From: Lethocerus indicus
Taxonomy: Eukaryota > Arthropoda > Insecta > Hemiptera > Belostomatidae
Direction: 5' to 3'
Assembly (NCBI GenBank): GCA_019843655.1
Contig: JACDQD010000006.1
Location: forward strand, 9,416,034 to 9,480,033
DNA: 64,000 nucleotides
The notes under the pieces are model-generated. The model was not told where the DNA came from, did not search any database, and worked only from the letters and a program-made list of their open reading frames with translations. Within the stretch, counting starts at the first letter, position 1, and each line of letters begins with the position of its first letter. A program made the position numbers and the translations under genes. Below, one piece after another: positions 1 through 14,385 of the stretch.

Positions 1-1491
1 AATAATTGGCCATTGTCGAGTCGCCCTGGTTTTCATTGTCCGAAAGCAAACATCCGAAAGCGTACACCGCCGCCACGCCACACCAAATCCAGATATGACG
101 TTTCAAACTAGGTATAATTACCCGAATAAACCGGACAATAAATCTAGATAATTTATCTACCGTCCAATAGACGGTTTGTGTACAATTGCTAAGTGTACTT
201 TAGTGGAAAAGAAAATTAATGGTAGTGGCAAATACATACGCCCTTTTCTATGACTAATGACTTAGATAAAATAGTGTTTATCGTTTTTCGCTTGGGCCAT
301 TAGAAATAAAGACACTCTTTTACCCTTTTTACCACTATTGTGATTTTTCTTCTCCACTCGTCAATTTTATTCTAATTGTATCTCGAGACAATCGTACTAA
401 TGATGTATATATTTTGGGTCATATGAATTCATTCTTTGTATTATTTTAAACCATTTGCAAAGTCTATTGTTTTCAAAGGAAAATCGATGATTTTGAGGTT
501 TTCTCTATTTAATCCGTAGGAGTTGGGAATAACAGTCTCGCGTTACTATGGATCATAAGATGTATGGATTATATGAAGAGTATATTTATTATTATTGTTC
601 CTGATAAAAACAGGATTACTTTTAGTTACAGTTAAAAAAATTACATAATAAGTCCTTGTTTTTTACTCTTGTCTTTTAAACTCCGATTTCCTGTTTAAAA
701 AAAAGTACTCCTGGGAAACCTTTGTCTCGGAAAGTCAAGTCTGAAACTTTAATGCCTTCAGTTAGTTTTTAAAGTAAAAGCGACAACTAATTTCCTGTAG
801 TTTTATTCCTGGCGACGGTTAAAATGCTGGAGTTACATTACATTCCTTGCCTGAAACAAAAGGATTAAATTACGATGTATACATGCAAAGGGAATGAAAG
901 AAGTTTTCTTCCTAGATTTTAAAATGGAGTAAATTCTACCATGAATAAACCAGAGACGGACTGTCTACCTCATTTTTAGATTGGATTAAATTCGTTGTTT
1001 AGAATTAGGTTGCACTTCTATGTAAATAAATAATTTAATTGTTTATATATTAAAATTCATTCATTCGGTTGTTTAGTCGCTCTTTTTGGTAGCTGTTTTT
1101 AATAGGTCTATAACAACATTGCATAAAAAACAGAATAACTTCTATGTCTACATATAGGCGAGAGACTATTATTTCTAATGTAAATTATAGTAGCAATGGG
1201 TAGTTGTTAATAAATCGGGTGCAATTATACTATATTACTATATGGGACTTCCGGTTATTGCCCGAGAATCGATGTTAACTGGGACACGCGTTGGTTAATC
1301 TGTTATTATTTTAGAATACCCGTTTTGTGGTCTGCGAGGGGTTGGAATACTCTAGATTTCGTGTGTTTCTGTCTCCTCCCGCTGGTTCGGTCTTTTGCTA
1401 GAACGCTTTCGGCCGCTCGCCATCTTCAGTAGTGGATGTTTTTTGGACACCTCACTACACTGTCACTTTCACGTGTATTGAGCTGGTTGTC

Positions 1492-1494
<3 letters not shown>

Positions 1495-1541
<47 letters not shown>
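1495..1541. repeat. (TA)n microsatellite
   Basis: About 23 uninterrupted TA units, inside the inverted-repeat block at 1314-2327. The IYIYIY frames that cross it are artefacts of the repeat. Confidence 0.97.
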
Positions 1542-1544
<3 letters not shown>

Positions 1545-1799
1545 TTGTTATTGTTTTGTTTGTCTTCCTTGGGTTGGGAGGGATTTTGTTAATCGGCTTT
1601 GCGTCTCGGTGCTCTTGCACCCAACGAACTTTAGTTGAGTGCATGCCCGCGCCACCCTCAGGGAGTTAGTTTAACTTTCCTCTTTTAACTTTAGTTAAAA
1701 ACGATAATTTCATGACAAACAATTTCATAATTCAAGAACAAACAAAGCAACATGATAAACGAAAAAATAAATTCCCAAAGTGATGATTGTTCGCCCCGC

Positions 1800-1823
1800 T
1801 AATACTACTAAATAGTGGTATTA
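1800..1823. repeat. Short hairpin nested in a GC stem
   Basis: TAATACTACTA and TAGTGGTATTA form an 11-bp stem with one mismatch and a 2-nt loop. CGCCCC upstream and GGGGCG about 30 bases downstream could extend the fold. It may be chance. Confidence 0.4.
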
Positions 1824-2557
1824 GACCGCAACTGAAGATGGGGCGAGCACCCGAACCCGACTAGCGAGGGGAAATAGAAACGAAATTTACGATATCTGTT
1901 ATTATCTCTGCGATATTAGCGCAACTGAATTTCTAATAAATATTGTAATGTTTAAACTTTTTTATATGCTTTTTTATATAAAAAGAAAAACGTTGGTGTC
2001 CAGCTCAAAAACATTCTGGTGGCGTCCTGGTCGTGCTGTAGGTACAAAGTTGTGATCTGAGCTTGTATTCAAGCTCAAAATTTGAGGTAAATAATAAACA
2101 TATACGACTGGTAAGCGTTATATCATATAAATTAAAAGTAGTTGCACTGTAATCAATTCGTATTACTGCTTTGTCGCACTCAGCCAGTAGGTCGGTGAAG
2201 GCGAAATATATCCTATAACAAAGAATGTTTACCGTAGATTTCGTGTGTTTCTGTCACCTCTCGCTGGTTTAATAGCAAAAGACCAAACCACGGTATTCCA
2301 ACACCTCGCAGACCACCAACAGGTATTGTAAAAGAATTTTTAATAAAATATGAAAAGTTTTACATTGTTTTCCTATTTATTTGAAATCGGTTGGTAATAT
2401 CTCGGGCTGTTATTTTAAGCGCCGTTTTGTAGCATTCTGGAAGATAGGGCGACGGGGGTTCGGGTCGGATGATCTCATCCATTAATAAATTGAATCCATA
2501 CGGTAAGCGGATAAGTTTTGGGCGAGGTCGGGGGTAGCCCCCGCGAAGTAAACTTGA

Positions 2558-2576
2558 GCCGCCGCCGCCGCCGCCG
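2558..2576. repeat. (GCC)n trinucleotide run
   Basis: Six GCC units in a GC-rich islet (about 2500-2830). On the minus strand they give an alanine run in a frame that shows no domain. Confidence 0.85.
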
Positions 2577-5500
2577 GTCTCCGGCGCTCCATCTCAACTA
2601 ATAATGCAGACATTAGCCTAATGTCGGCCTCGCGCCCCGACGTCGCCGCCCCCAACTTGTTCCGCGGGCCCGCCCAGGCAACACGCCGCCCAACAACCGC
2701 CCAGATTTCCCCAGCCCGACGCCGCCCCCGCACCCGCCCCCTCCGTCCCCTCACCTTATTAATTATTAATGACAATAATTTTGCCGGCGCCCACGCCTAA
2801 TGCACGCCGTTACGCCGCCCCGTACAGGGCCCCAGCGACGGTTAATATATGACCTCCTTAAGAACGCCTAATATATTTCCGCTATTAATAGGACGACCTT
2901 GTTATTCAATTATGCGGGTTGCTTTCTTTCGGTGACCTAGTTCATATCCCCGAGGCAGTATACTCAAGCTATAATCTTTTATTTAGTGATAAATTATAAT
3001 ATTTCATAATCTCTACAGTTGTTGGTGTAAATTGGAAAGCCTGGCACGTTTTCACTTACATTTTCTTCCACTTATTAATTAATAGCAGAATAATCACATT
3101 TATTCGTACGGAAATCGTAGTTGTATGTTTCCAATCGATTGTTCAGATCATAATTGATACTGACACTATGAACAATTTTAAGGAAATAGCTGGACATAAT
3201 TTTCGGGGTTTTAATTTTCAACAGTTACTGCGTTATATCGCTGAGATTAGCTATCCGACAAGACATCTATCCAATTGTCGAATGTGTGGGATCCGATGAA
3301 TAAATAAAGCCGGTCGGTCGGGCGACTCCTCTGCGCCTCGAGGACACTTCCAAACCCGGTAAACAATTCCGAAGGTAGTCTGTTTACTAACATAGAACCA
3401 CTAGCCGAACGGTAGTGGAACCGGGGGTTGGGGAGGCGGTGGCGGAGGCGGAGGAAGTTTGGGGCCCACTCGAGCTCGAGGGGCGTTCCCCTGAATAGCT
3501 CTCTTCCCCCACGCTAAGTGCTTGCTCTCAATTATACTTTGATAAGAATGTTAAGTATATTCGCTCCTCCTTTGCCCATAAGTAGCGGATTCGGCCTGAG
3601 GATTGTCCGTCCAAGTCACTGAAACAGAACAAGTTTCAACTTTTGGAAACAAAAAATAGTACTAAATGGATCACAATTGTTATTACCACCAGTAAAAATT
3701 ATTTTTGTGGTGACCGTATATTTGATATTTGAAATAATATTATATAGGAAAGTTACAATACCAATGGAGAAATTATCATCTCCTGACAATCCATTTCCTC
3801 GTTGTTGAACGGTTCCCTTTATGGCTCATCACTACATTGATACATTATTATAAACAGTATTTACATGGCAGTAATATTTCAACACAATTGAATCAAGTGA
3901 GCCACCATAAAATCATATCATCGTTGATCGGAAACCAGCATCGTATATTATCAATAGAATACTACTCACGACCGTGATAAACCATAACCAGTAAATCCCA
4001 TTAGGATTATTAGATGAATCAAGGAGATGAATACATCTTCTTGGTGGGAAAAATAATTAATGAATTGTTATTAAAACCTAAGCTTTTAAATAAAAATATT
4101 TGGCAATATATTTGCATGTGTTTTCAAAATGTTGAAGCAGAAATGCCATTACCTGATTTCTGATATTTCTTCGAGAATCGATTTATACAAGCATTAACTT
4201 CTGGAGACTTGGTTTAGAATGTTGGAGAGGGGTATCGACTCCCCTCCCCACTATAAAGTGCAGGAGTAGAAGGGTTTTCAAGCTGCCAAGGATTTTGAAA
4301 CTTGGCTTGGGCTAACTCGCAAACTTATACTAAGCTCACTCCACTTAGCTCAATATGCCACCTTGCTTACTTCAGTTCCTCAGCCGGCCCCGCCCATTTC
4401 GCCCGAAGCGTAGGCTCTCCCTCACAGCGTACAGACCTCGGCTTCCACCCTTCATTAGTCTAAATGTTCCGTTGCAGTCTTTCTCAGGTTCTTATCCGGG
4501 ACCAATCAATTAAGAATATTATTGTTTCTTGAGTTCGCGAAAGCTTTTACAGGGAAATTAACCTTCGGATTAAGCAATATGGATTAGAAAGGTGGATTAG
4601 ACAACTTTTTTGCAACTTATATGATGTCGCACTATGACCGATGAGGAAGTTAACAAAATAAATAATAAACATTAAGGGAACTATTGAATATAGCCCTCCC
4701 CAAATTTGATTTAATGCAATATTTATATGTCCAATCTGTAATATTCATATATTGTGAACAAATTTCTTAAATTGATTGTCGTTTCAAAACTGACAGGGTA
4801 TTTATTGGAAACGACAACACTAATGGCTGGAATGTCGCGGGAATACAAGTAAAACGCAAATTGAAAACTGCCATTCGACAGCTGAAACAAACGCCCTGAT
4901 GCCACTGCTTCGTACCAAGCCCCGAATCACACGCTAGGCGGCTGGCTGTATCCAGTTTTTAAATTCAAAGTGATGGACACGTTTAATTAAACGGTTAATG
5001 AAGCATTTGTGCATGTCAGTTTTAATCAAACCCAGACTATTGCCTCACGGTTTACTTTTCTCGGACCGAATCCTGAGTTTAAATTACCCTTTAAATCGAC
5101 TAGGGACGTGCGGTTTGACACCCGGGGAAATGGAATTCCGGGCACAGTCTATTGACTGTGAATTCACAAAGCATTATCGGACATTATTAGAAAACTTTAG
5201 CTGGTATTTAATTCACTATTTATTCCAAGATACTTGTTATCTTCTGAACGCCGTCTCAGGATATTGGGCGTATACCTGTGTATTTGATCGTGTTCAGTAA
5301 ATGTGGGACTCGGTTAAGGACAGTAGGTAGGGGCGGTTCTTGCCAGAGGGGAGGTTTCTTGTAAGACTCGGACTAATTGAAGCTTCAAAGTGGCCCCGGG
5401 CTATGCAAATTGAGTTTAGAGAGGGTGGGAGAGGGGGTGTCGAGACAGTGAGCTCGAGGCGGAAAGGTGCCCCGCAGTTAATTTAACACGTTTACACAGC

Positions 5501-7923
5501 TCGTGCTTACGGAAGGAATATCCACAACCGGTTTTAGAGAGGGGCTCGGGGCATAGTTTTATCCCTCCACGCCCTTATAATCCACCACCCTGCAGCGCCT
5601 GCCGGCCGAATTCCAGGGTCCACTCCACCCGGGGTCATATATTTCTCGCAATTTTATCGCTGAGTAGTTGAACACAGAGATGGCTTTCTTGCCATCGTCA
5701 ATATTATTTCATTTCCAGAGAAATGTACTCTCATACTTTCAGCTCTGCTAATGTTTTAGCTCTTGATATTTTGTTATACCGTATACTCCACCTATATCAA
5801 CAATGAAGGATAAAAAAAAGGTGTGCACAGATCGGTTCATAAAACCGAAAGCGAATTGAGATAGAGGGTCGAAAGATTTATGGTAAAAAAATGTATTTAA
5901 TACTTGACTTGTTGAAAAAAGAGGGTACACGTGCTTTATATTTTTCCCAGGATTATTGTTTTCTAGTGTAACTGAACTCGACTAAGCCGGCAAGAAAAGT
6001 TTCACTAAATAATATTAAAGGTAGGGGACGCCTAAATATTATTGGAGGGCGCAGCATCGTAAATCCGCCCCTCGGATCTTTCCCAATGTAAATATGTGGT
6101 ACTATTAGGTAATATTTCTTTTATTTTCCTTCCCTTCAGAACGCTACGTTTTTCCAATATGATCCCGTGTTTGCGGTTGGGCCCAGTCCACCGCTGGAAA
6201 CAATCTTTGATGTCTAATAAATTCGGCCGACGACGATTCGTTTGCCCGTCACGCCTCCGGAGAAATGAAATACCTTCAGTCCCTCAAGCGCCCCTCATCC
6301 GACGTTTTTAGTCTTTCTTCAACTTCTTCTTCCCCCCTCTCGTTTTGTGTGTGTATATCCGCTAAAGGGCGCTGGAATATCATCCCTCCCTTTACCGTAC
6401 CAACCGTAAAAAGTCTTTGTTGACGACTCCTTTTCCGATCGACCCTCCGCCCCCTCGCACCCCAATCCAGCATTGTTGGGGTTGTTAGAAAAATCAAAGC
6501 CGGTGTAATGAGCTAGCGGATCCGCCCGGGCCCTCTCAAAGGAAACTCCGCGATATAAATAAAAACCACTTTTTTTATCCCTCCCTTTTATTTTATCCGC
6601 CACCCAAAAAATCGTCGGTAGATCTTTCTCTTATATTACCTGGAATAAATATTCTAACTCTTAAAGATAATATAAACTCGCTATATTTGCAAATGAACCT
6701 GTGTTATAAAATGTGAAATAATGTTAACAGCTGAATTACCGAAAAACGAAGAAAATATTGTCGTAGGTTTGTCACTCAGGTCATTCACAATATACCTAAC
6801 GTATATTTTCTTACGTTGTTTTAGTGCGTGGCAATAAAATAATTTGCCCATGAAAATTATTGAAACAACTTCAAGTTTAATCGCAGTTTAATCCGAGTTT
6901 GGTAATTGGAATGCTAATTCACACATAGGCGCATTGTTTTAAAAAATAAATTGCCAGTCATCGACGTCAAACGAAAATTTCGAAAACAGAACGGCGTAGC
7001 GGGCTAAAAGACTGCTGTTATTTTCTTAATTAGGTCAAAATTACAGCGCGGGAGTGGCACGATTGCTTCCTAATCGTGGGGTTTTTTAAATGTAAACGAA
7101 CGTTTATCTATAACGGGCACGTGGCTCAGTAAATGAGGGCCCGGTGTATTATCGGCCGGCCATTTACGATTAATCCGAAGCTTGCCTTTTCCCCGGTTTA
7201 CAGCCTTATGTAAAGTTTCAACGATCCAACGCCAAATAAACACGATAAATCCTCGTCCGCTTCGCCCACGCGTTACATGTTCAATTGCCCGAAGTGGTTT
7301 TTCATCGCGTTAATACCAATCAGGAAAAAGTTGTACTTATTTTTGTATGCCATATATAAATTATTGCATATATGTGTATACATATAAATATATACAGTCC
7401 ATAATTATGGTTTAACTATTTGAGTTGTCATATTCAAATTAACAGTATGCGGATAGTGGTAAGGAATATTATTCATTCAATTCGTCATTCATAATGTATA
7501 AAAAAGGTACACCTTATATTTAAGGTATTTACCTAAAATATATAAAATATAGTCATAACCTACCAGAAATGCCATTTAAAGTTGAGCGGTAATTTCTGAA
7601 ATTTGGGTTATGCTTACACTACTAAAACAACAAACCACAGTTAGATCTGAGATTACTGAGAAAAGGACGCCCCATTTAGCGCTGGACCCCGAGCCTATAT
7701 GCCAGTATAGTGCGCATTTAAATGTTTACGAACAGTTGGATAGTCGGTAGTCACTAACAGTGTTGGGATATAGTCGGGCGAAATTGTGGCGGCGTGAAAG
7801 AAGCCACAAGTCACAAACCAAATCCTGACCGAGCGATAAAGCCGTGGACAGAACTTAGTCCGAGCTTTCAATCTCGGTCTACCCCCTCCCCGCCGCAACA
7901 CTTTCTCTCAATCTCCCTCTCCT

Positions 7924-7928
<5 letters not shown>

Positions 7929-7982
<54 letters not shown>
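7929..7982. repeat. (CT)n microsatellite, about 27 units
   Basis: An uninterrupted CT run; the flanks are also pyrimidine-rich. The Ser-Leu frame read through it is an artefact. Confidence 0.97.
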
Positions 7983-7984
<2 letters not shown>

Positions 7985-8208
7985 TCTGTTAGCCTCAACT
8001 CTCAGGACACTCGCCGCAAATGGATAATTCAGTAGAAAGTTTAGGTGGTGGAGGGGAAAGACCGAGTGAGATAGAGTGGGGAGGAGTAGTGGTGGATGAG
8101 GAGAGAGGGACTGGTGCCAGCGCTAGGAAGAGGTGAGACTGATGGGGGGGACCAACGGCTGTTCGAGGTCCTTCTATTTCTGTGTCCTACTCCCTCTCTC
8201 CCTCACTC

Positions 8209-8227
8209 ACTCTCTCTCTCTCTCTCT
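8209..8227. repeat. Short (CT)n run
   Basis: About nine CT units, 230 bp downstream of the longer CT repeat, within a pyrimidine-rich stretch (8160-8275). Confidence 0.9.
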
Positions 8228-8674
8228 TCACCTCTATCTTACCGCATCTCTCCGTTTCTCTCTCTATCTGCTGATCGATAAGTCAAACATGAAATGAACC
8301 GTCACTCCCTCCTCCCCGGTCCACCCCCCAGACCAAACAAAAGTATATATACCCAACGAGAGGAGACTGCAAAAGTAACGTTTGTTTGAAGAATTTTCAC
8401 CGGACCGAAAGATAAAGTAAGTAACGCGTTCAGTATCGGGTACAATGTGAAGTAAATATGTTGAGATTATATTCCATAAATATTTATTTTTTAGAACGAA
8501 TATACATGTCTTGTGGCCTGCAAAGAGGAAGTCCATTGAAGTTAGTAATTGAATGAAAATTCGGTCTAGATTTCAACCCTGGGCTTAACTGTAAGCAGCT
8601 AGTGTATTAGTATTTCGGAATTCCCCCTCAATTACTAATTTTCCACAAACTGTGCAAGTAACTGAGAGCGGAGG

Positions 8675-8730
8675 TCTCTTAATGGCAATAAATATAGAAA
8701 CCGACCCGGGTTCTAATCTCGGGGGTGGAT
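8675..8730 (+). repeat. tRNA-like relic, possible SINE fragment
   Basis: CCGGG-TTCTAAT-CTCGG at 8706-8722 folds as a 5-bp stem with a 7-nt loop exactly like a tRNA T-arm and resembles a Pol III B box. Upstream, CTTAATGGCAATAAA (8678-8692) shares words with a second relic on the minus strand near 19300. No acceptor stem or clear A box is visible, so this is not a functional tRNA. A decayed tRNA-derived SINE is the best reading. Confidence 0.35.
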
Positions 8731-8908
8731 TTTTATTGAATTACTAACACTATTTACAACCCTTTTGGGCGGCCGGTAGTTGAGTGTAATCTATCAACTG
8801 CCGCAGTTTATTGTAACTTTATTTGCTTAATTTAACCGTTATTTGGCAGTTTGCCACGAGCTGAAGCGAACTGACAACGACTACCGGGCTTACCGAAGCT
8901 CGACCGTG

Positions 8909-8920
8909 CCCCCCCCCCCC
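8909..8920. repeat. Poly-C run
   Basis: Twelve consecutive C bases in a GC-rich islet. Similar mononucleotide runs occur at 13051-13060 (G) and near 19207 (C). Such runs are prone to sequencing length error. Confidence 0.9.
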
Positions 8921-11900
8921 AAAGTAGCCAAAAAGCCCGGTCCTAGGTCTGCGGACAAACCGGCCGGTAATCAATATTACTTTATGCGGTTTCAATTCTC
9001 TGCCACCGTGGGGTCAATGAATGCCCAATTTATCAAACGGAGGCCAAAACACGGCCGAGTCGGCCGGGCTTCGAGCGTTGTGCGACGTTCCCCGTGATTT
9101 ACAGCTGATTAATTTACTCGGACCATTCGATAACAAGATGAATGGGGAAGGGACGGGGGTTTCAGGGGGTTGTGCCTACGGTTTATAATTGCCTACTGGA
9201 GGGATGGTACTGGGTCAGGGTGGGGGTGGTGGCGGTCCTAGCCCCGTCCCGACAATTAATTAACGCTCAACGTCCCCAACAATAGGCGCCCCGGAGACCA
9301 CCCCCGCCGGCATCCCCCGGGACATTTGTGCGTGAGCCACCCCCACACCCCCATCAGGCCTAATTAAGCGTCCGCGTCACGCTCCCTACAAAAAAAGAAC
9401 GAGTCGATTTTTTCGAGAGATGGCCCTCTTATTCTGGCCGCTGAATCTATATTGCTCTATTTGAGTTTCTTTTTTTTGTCCTAGGGTCGCGGGATACGAA
9501 TGAATGTGAATCGTTTTATAATTGCCGATCGAATGTAGACCCAGCCCTTGCTTCGATAGTCACGATGAGTGTTCCATTACCCACACTACACCAAAAATAA
9601 TTAGCCCTATAATTAATTTTAAATGTATAATGTGGAATTGAAAATTCATAATGTTGGATTAGCATTATAAAAAATATATTGATTAAAGTAAGTATAAGGT
9701 TCGTATTTCTTATCTGCTAGCTTTAATCAATTGACTTTATAAATATTTTTTTAAGTCGTTTGTAATTCTCAATACAATACTAAGCCACTGTTTGAAGTGT
9801 TTAGATTAGCGTGTACATTTGAAGGTTGTAAGTTGTACATTACATTTTGGTGGTTAAATAATCGCCAATTTATAAGAGGTATTAAAATATTCCTCTTACA
9901 ATGTCAACATATTTCCTAACAAAGATTTCCATCAGAAACTTTTTTCACTGCTTTTGTTCGCATGTTGACAGGCTTTGTATGGTATTTTATTCCGCTCGGG
10001 CACACGCATAGACGTCGCCTGTAGTTTCACTATCGGCCATCTCGGGCGGATAAAAAATGAATATTAAGACATATACAAGCGGGTGTACGGTCTAAAATTG
10101 CGAGCCGCGACTAGTTGTATGCGTTATAACTGCAGTATTTTTGTAAATCAGCAGCGGCGCGCCCACCTAGGCCGCTCGGAAAATGTGTATTTATTTTTAT
10201 ATGCGGAGATTTTGTAATTTCGGGCTGGGTGGTGGCCGAGGCCGGGCGGTAACGACTGGGGGTGTCGGGCGGGGCCGTAAAAGCCATTTCCACCAGAAAT
10301 ACGTCCGTTGTTACCTAGTTAGGCCTGAATTATTGCTCGCAGAACTCGCGCGGTTGTGTAAATAAGAGTTAAAATATAAATGGGATTATCTCGCAAAAAG
10401 GAAGGTGATTTATAGTTTGGGGCGGGGTAATTAAGCGCGGGGGTGGGGCGGGGGCGGTGCTCCGGCGCCCGCTTACCAGTGTATTTAATTCAGTGCCCGC
10501 CACCTCTCCTATCTTACCGGATTAGTTTTAAAACATTCATAGCCCGGGCAATCGTTACACAGCCCGGCCGATAGTGGCGGGCCACGGGGCTATTGATTCT
10601 TGGCCATTATGGTGAACAAGAGATGTATTTATCTTAATATCGAATGCACGACAAATCATAATTTCCACGGAAATACTGATATATTTCGGGGGAACATTCG
10701 GCAATATTTAATTGGTAACTGCTGTAATATTTTATACTATCGCATTGGTGAGTCTAATGCGTTCGACACATAATGGACGACCTAATTCCAAAAGTAATTT
10801 TATTAGCATCATTTTTGAACAATTTATGTTGTATCGCTCCTATATTAAGGATTTGATATCTGATAACGAGGGTTGGGCTTACCAGAAACAGTTTGGATAA
10901 AAGTGTAATATAAGAACAACATGAAAACATGAAATATCTGTTTTCTGCTAATTATTACATATTTGATATATACCTAGGCTCAAATCCTACGTAATTCCGG
11001 ATTATAATGATACAATTAGTTTCAGTGCCGTTATCTAGATAAATTGTTTCAGTTAGGTCCGCTAAAGTCGGACTATACGGGTGACTCAATGTCCATTCGC
11101 TGGTTCAGTTCATTGTTGTCTGAATCAATAATGAAACTGTCGATTTGACCGTGAACATGGAGGACAAACGGGACTACAATTAAAACCTAGTACGTTCTAA
11201 ACAGTATTTCAATGCCTTTTGTCAATGGATCTATAATCACGAGGCCATCAATCAGAAAACTGTTGAGTGGCATAATAATTCCAATGGAAAAAGGGAAACC
11301 GCTTCATCGCAGGGGCGATTAATCCGCAATTATACTCCCGTATCTCATTTGAACTGAGAATTAAAACAATGAATATGCAGACGGACAACAGTTTTATCCT
11401 AAGCAGCTTAATTCTAATTAATGACATGAATTCATAGTGGTTTATATTTAATGGAATTAAGCTTACCTTTCCGAAACCGAAAAGGTAACTGTAATTTAGA
11501 GTACCGTGCCCAGTGTTCCATCATCTGAAGACTACTCTTATGAATTTTTGAAAGATATTATGATCAGAGAGAGATAGAATTAGATTAGGTTACTACTTTA
11601 AGTTACAGATTAATTGTTTTCAGGAGATAAAATTGATCTTAAATCACGGCGCTTAATACTAAACGGGCGTTCATCTCAGAGTTGCGGGTTAATATTAGTG
11701 GCGCCGTACTCTCAAAGAAATTCAGAGTATAATATAACGGTACAAATGCAACATAAATTGTATAATTATACAAGATGTAACTTTTGAATATATTCTAAGA
11801 AGAATAATTGACGAGGATTCTACTTAGTAACCTATGAACAACCCGTTTATAATTAGGCGTAATGAGGTTTTGAGTACAGTAAAAAAATAATGTAAAAGGA

Positions 11901-12648
11901 AAATACGTGAAGATATTTTGAATATCCTACCACATTATTTTCTTGGGGTTTAATATAGTGTGTTGCCGAGTTATATAATTGTCATGCTGTTAATTGATTG
12001 GCATGAACGTCCTTAATTTAGTGTTGAGCGTAGTTCGTTCACTCGGATAAGTCCAGTTGGAACGGCCGAAACACAAATATTTCTTCATTACATTTACCGG
12101 ATCCCGCCGTTGCTGTTTGCTTGTTCGCCTGTAAAATTGAAAACCCCACTTGCAACCAAATTTGGGACCGCGTTCTAACATGAATTAGAATTTCAGGTAC
12201 CCGCATCTCTGCTTTATATTTGGGGGCGTTGATTCGCCGCGGGCATTATTTATTATACACATCCTGTCAATTTAGTGTAACCGGTTTTAATTAAACTAAA
12301 TTTATTCTTCTTACTAAATTCTTCCTAATTCAGTTTATAATTGGACAAAGCATTTTCATAATTGTGTAACCAAAGGTTACATTAAATATCTTTATTGAAA
12401 AAATAAACCCAGCATGTTAATTCGAGTTAATGTACCTGTAATTACTGAGCCTCAAACAAATATTTTAATTTCATTAATGAGTTTCATTTGACTACGAGCC
12501 TCGAGTAAACAGGGTTTAAATGATAATGGTATTTGTATATTCCGTTAATGTTTAGTGGTCGAATGAAAAATATATTATTACGTTGTTTTATGTTGTTAGT
12601 TGCTACAATCAAATGCTAATCACTCCAAGTTTTCGATCTGGTTGAACC

Positions 12649-12683
12649 GTGCGGGTATATGCCACGTACTGTGCGGGTATATG
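12649..12683. repeat. Short tandem direct repeat
   Basis: GTGCGGGTATATG occurs at 12649-12661 and again at 12671-12683, a 22-bp period. No function is suggested. Confidence 0.7.
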
Positions 12684-13421
12684 AAACTGTATGAAATGAG
12701 CTTACTGACTATAGTGTTTATCTAGTGACGATTCAATTTCAACATAATATACTAAACATGGCCAAGGACCTGAATACAGAATAGATGTTGAGTAAAAGCA
12801 CTTTATGTTCCATTTGACTGACCACTCAAGCATGCCGCTGAACAGATGTTAGTCATGCAATGCTTCTTTTGATGACATTCACCCTTAACTTGTTCGCAGA
12901 TGAGACAGGACAAACGATTTCACAGGAAAATTGACCCTGTACACTCGGTCCAGTTACGGACAGCCGCACGATGGACCAATTTGTGCCGAGAACGTGTAAA
13001 TTACGTTCGATGAATGTGCCTCGACAAGGGGACTTGTAATGTAAGTCGAAGGGGGGGGGGCAACCGCAGATGTGCTCTACACGAGCGAATTGGCCCCGGG
13101 CCAGAAGTCGGGCAACTCCACCGAATTCGCTACCTGCAATTTCTCCCTACCAAGAAATCGACACTATCAAATCGTTATAATAGTTAATTGCATATACCGA
13201 GATAATGCTGTAGCGTGCCAAATTTAATTTGATCTACAGGAGAAAATTGTTTTCTGCTATCTTCAATCGCGGGCTCTATGTTTTAACTCTCAATAGGCAG
13301 AAATAGATTACTAACGTGATCAAAACCTGTATATCTGTTGTTCTGCGAATGTATAATTTCTGTTATAATTACATTACCATGTTCAATAATTATTGCCTCA
13401 GTACTGGTTTTCCTGTTGGAG

Positions 13422-13447
13422 ATAATAATCGTTGTTACGATTATTAT
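13422..13447. repeat. Perfect 11-bp hairpin
   Basis: ATAATAATCGT and ACGATTATTAT pair perfectly around a TGTT loop. It is too short for a microRNA precursor and is AT-rich. Confidence 0.65.
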
Positions 13448-14363
13448 TAAAAATTCGAACTTTATTTAAGAATTAACCGTTGACATTTATCCAAACATAC
13501 GTTGCTCTAATATTTGAAACATGTTGGCAAAGTTTAAATTAATATAGTTCCAGTTTATCGGTTTATTATTGATAGACCCAAGTACATTCTGAGACGAATA
13601 AATGGCCCATAAATTTCAGCCTGAGACATTCAAATTTTAACCCCGAAATTTCGGTCGAAATCTCCGTCCCATTCTTGTGGGCCCCTCCATCAGTTGGCAA
13701 ATAGCGGGCGTCCGTCTCTCGCCACGGCCACTTCTCCCCATTGTTTATTGGCATTTAGCACGAAACCCCCTCCCGGGGCTCGTTCAAATATGTGATGTTC
13801 CCCGTCCCAATTATGTAAATACGGCGGAGCGGTAAAGTTGGCAGAATTTACCGGAAAATATCCCCGTGTTTCAGATATGTATCAACTGAGGGCCAATAAA
13901 ATTGTATACTTTCTCCATGTCTGAACCAACAGTATAAAAATAATTTGTCGGGCGTTCAAGAATGAACTGTTACTAGAATATGAAATAAGGGTTGAGAAAC
14001 GACTGAACTAGGAATAAAGAATTTAAAATAGACCTTAACAATATTTATAGTAAAAATATATATTTGTGTAACTTTATTAGAAGACTGACCATCACAAAGA
14101 ACCCCGTATTATGAATCCGGAGTACACTGTGCATTTTAGTACGCTACATTTTTAATTTATTAATTTCAATGTGACACTACATTCAAATCAACATACTTCT
14201 ATCAATTTTGGTTGACTCAAGTTGAGATAAAGACTCGAATTTCGATTTTCGGAGCTGGTTTCAATCCTACACAACTTTATTTTAATGCAATGCTCTGATC
14301 CTGAAAAAAAATATGCATACTGTGAATTACCTGAGTTGGGAATGTCCCGAATATTTTATCGTG

Positions 14364-14385
14364 TTTAAACATTTAAATGTTTAAA
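14364..14385. repeat. Perfect 22-bp AT palindrome
   Basis: TTTAAACATTT followed by its exact reverse complement, with no spacer. It could extrude as a cruciform or bind a dimeric factor; in AT-rich intron DNA it may be chance. Confidence 0.7.

Larger units (their letters stand above)
1314..2327. repeat. Block bounded by shuffled inverted and direct repeat modules
   Basis: Three short modules flank a roughly 0.8-kb AT-rich centre. Module A at 1314-1350 (containing GGTCTGCGAGGGGTTGGAA) recurs inverted at 2293-2327 with a few mismatches. Module C, GGTCTTTTGCTA at 1389-1400, recurs inverted at 2273-2284. Module B, starting TAGATTTCGTGTGTTTCTG at 1354, recurs at 2234 but in direct orientation. 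The left order is A-B-C, and the right order on the plus strand is B, C inverted, A inverted. Inverted ends suggest a degenerate terminal-inverted-repeat or foldback element. No transposase frame or clear target-site duplication was seen. A TA microsatellite lies inside. Confidence 0.55.

Noticed and set aside
1426..1669. ORFs with IYIYIY stretches
   Set aside because: They are produced by the TA microsatellite; the same applies to the frame at 53428-53691.
4222..4250. GC hairpin AGGGG-TATCGACT-CCCCT
   Set aside because: The stem is good, but the loop is wrong for a tRNA T-arm and nothing around it suggests an RNA gene.
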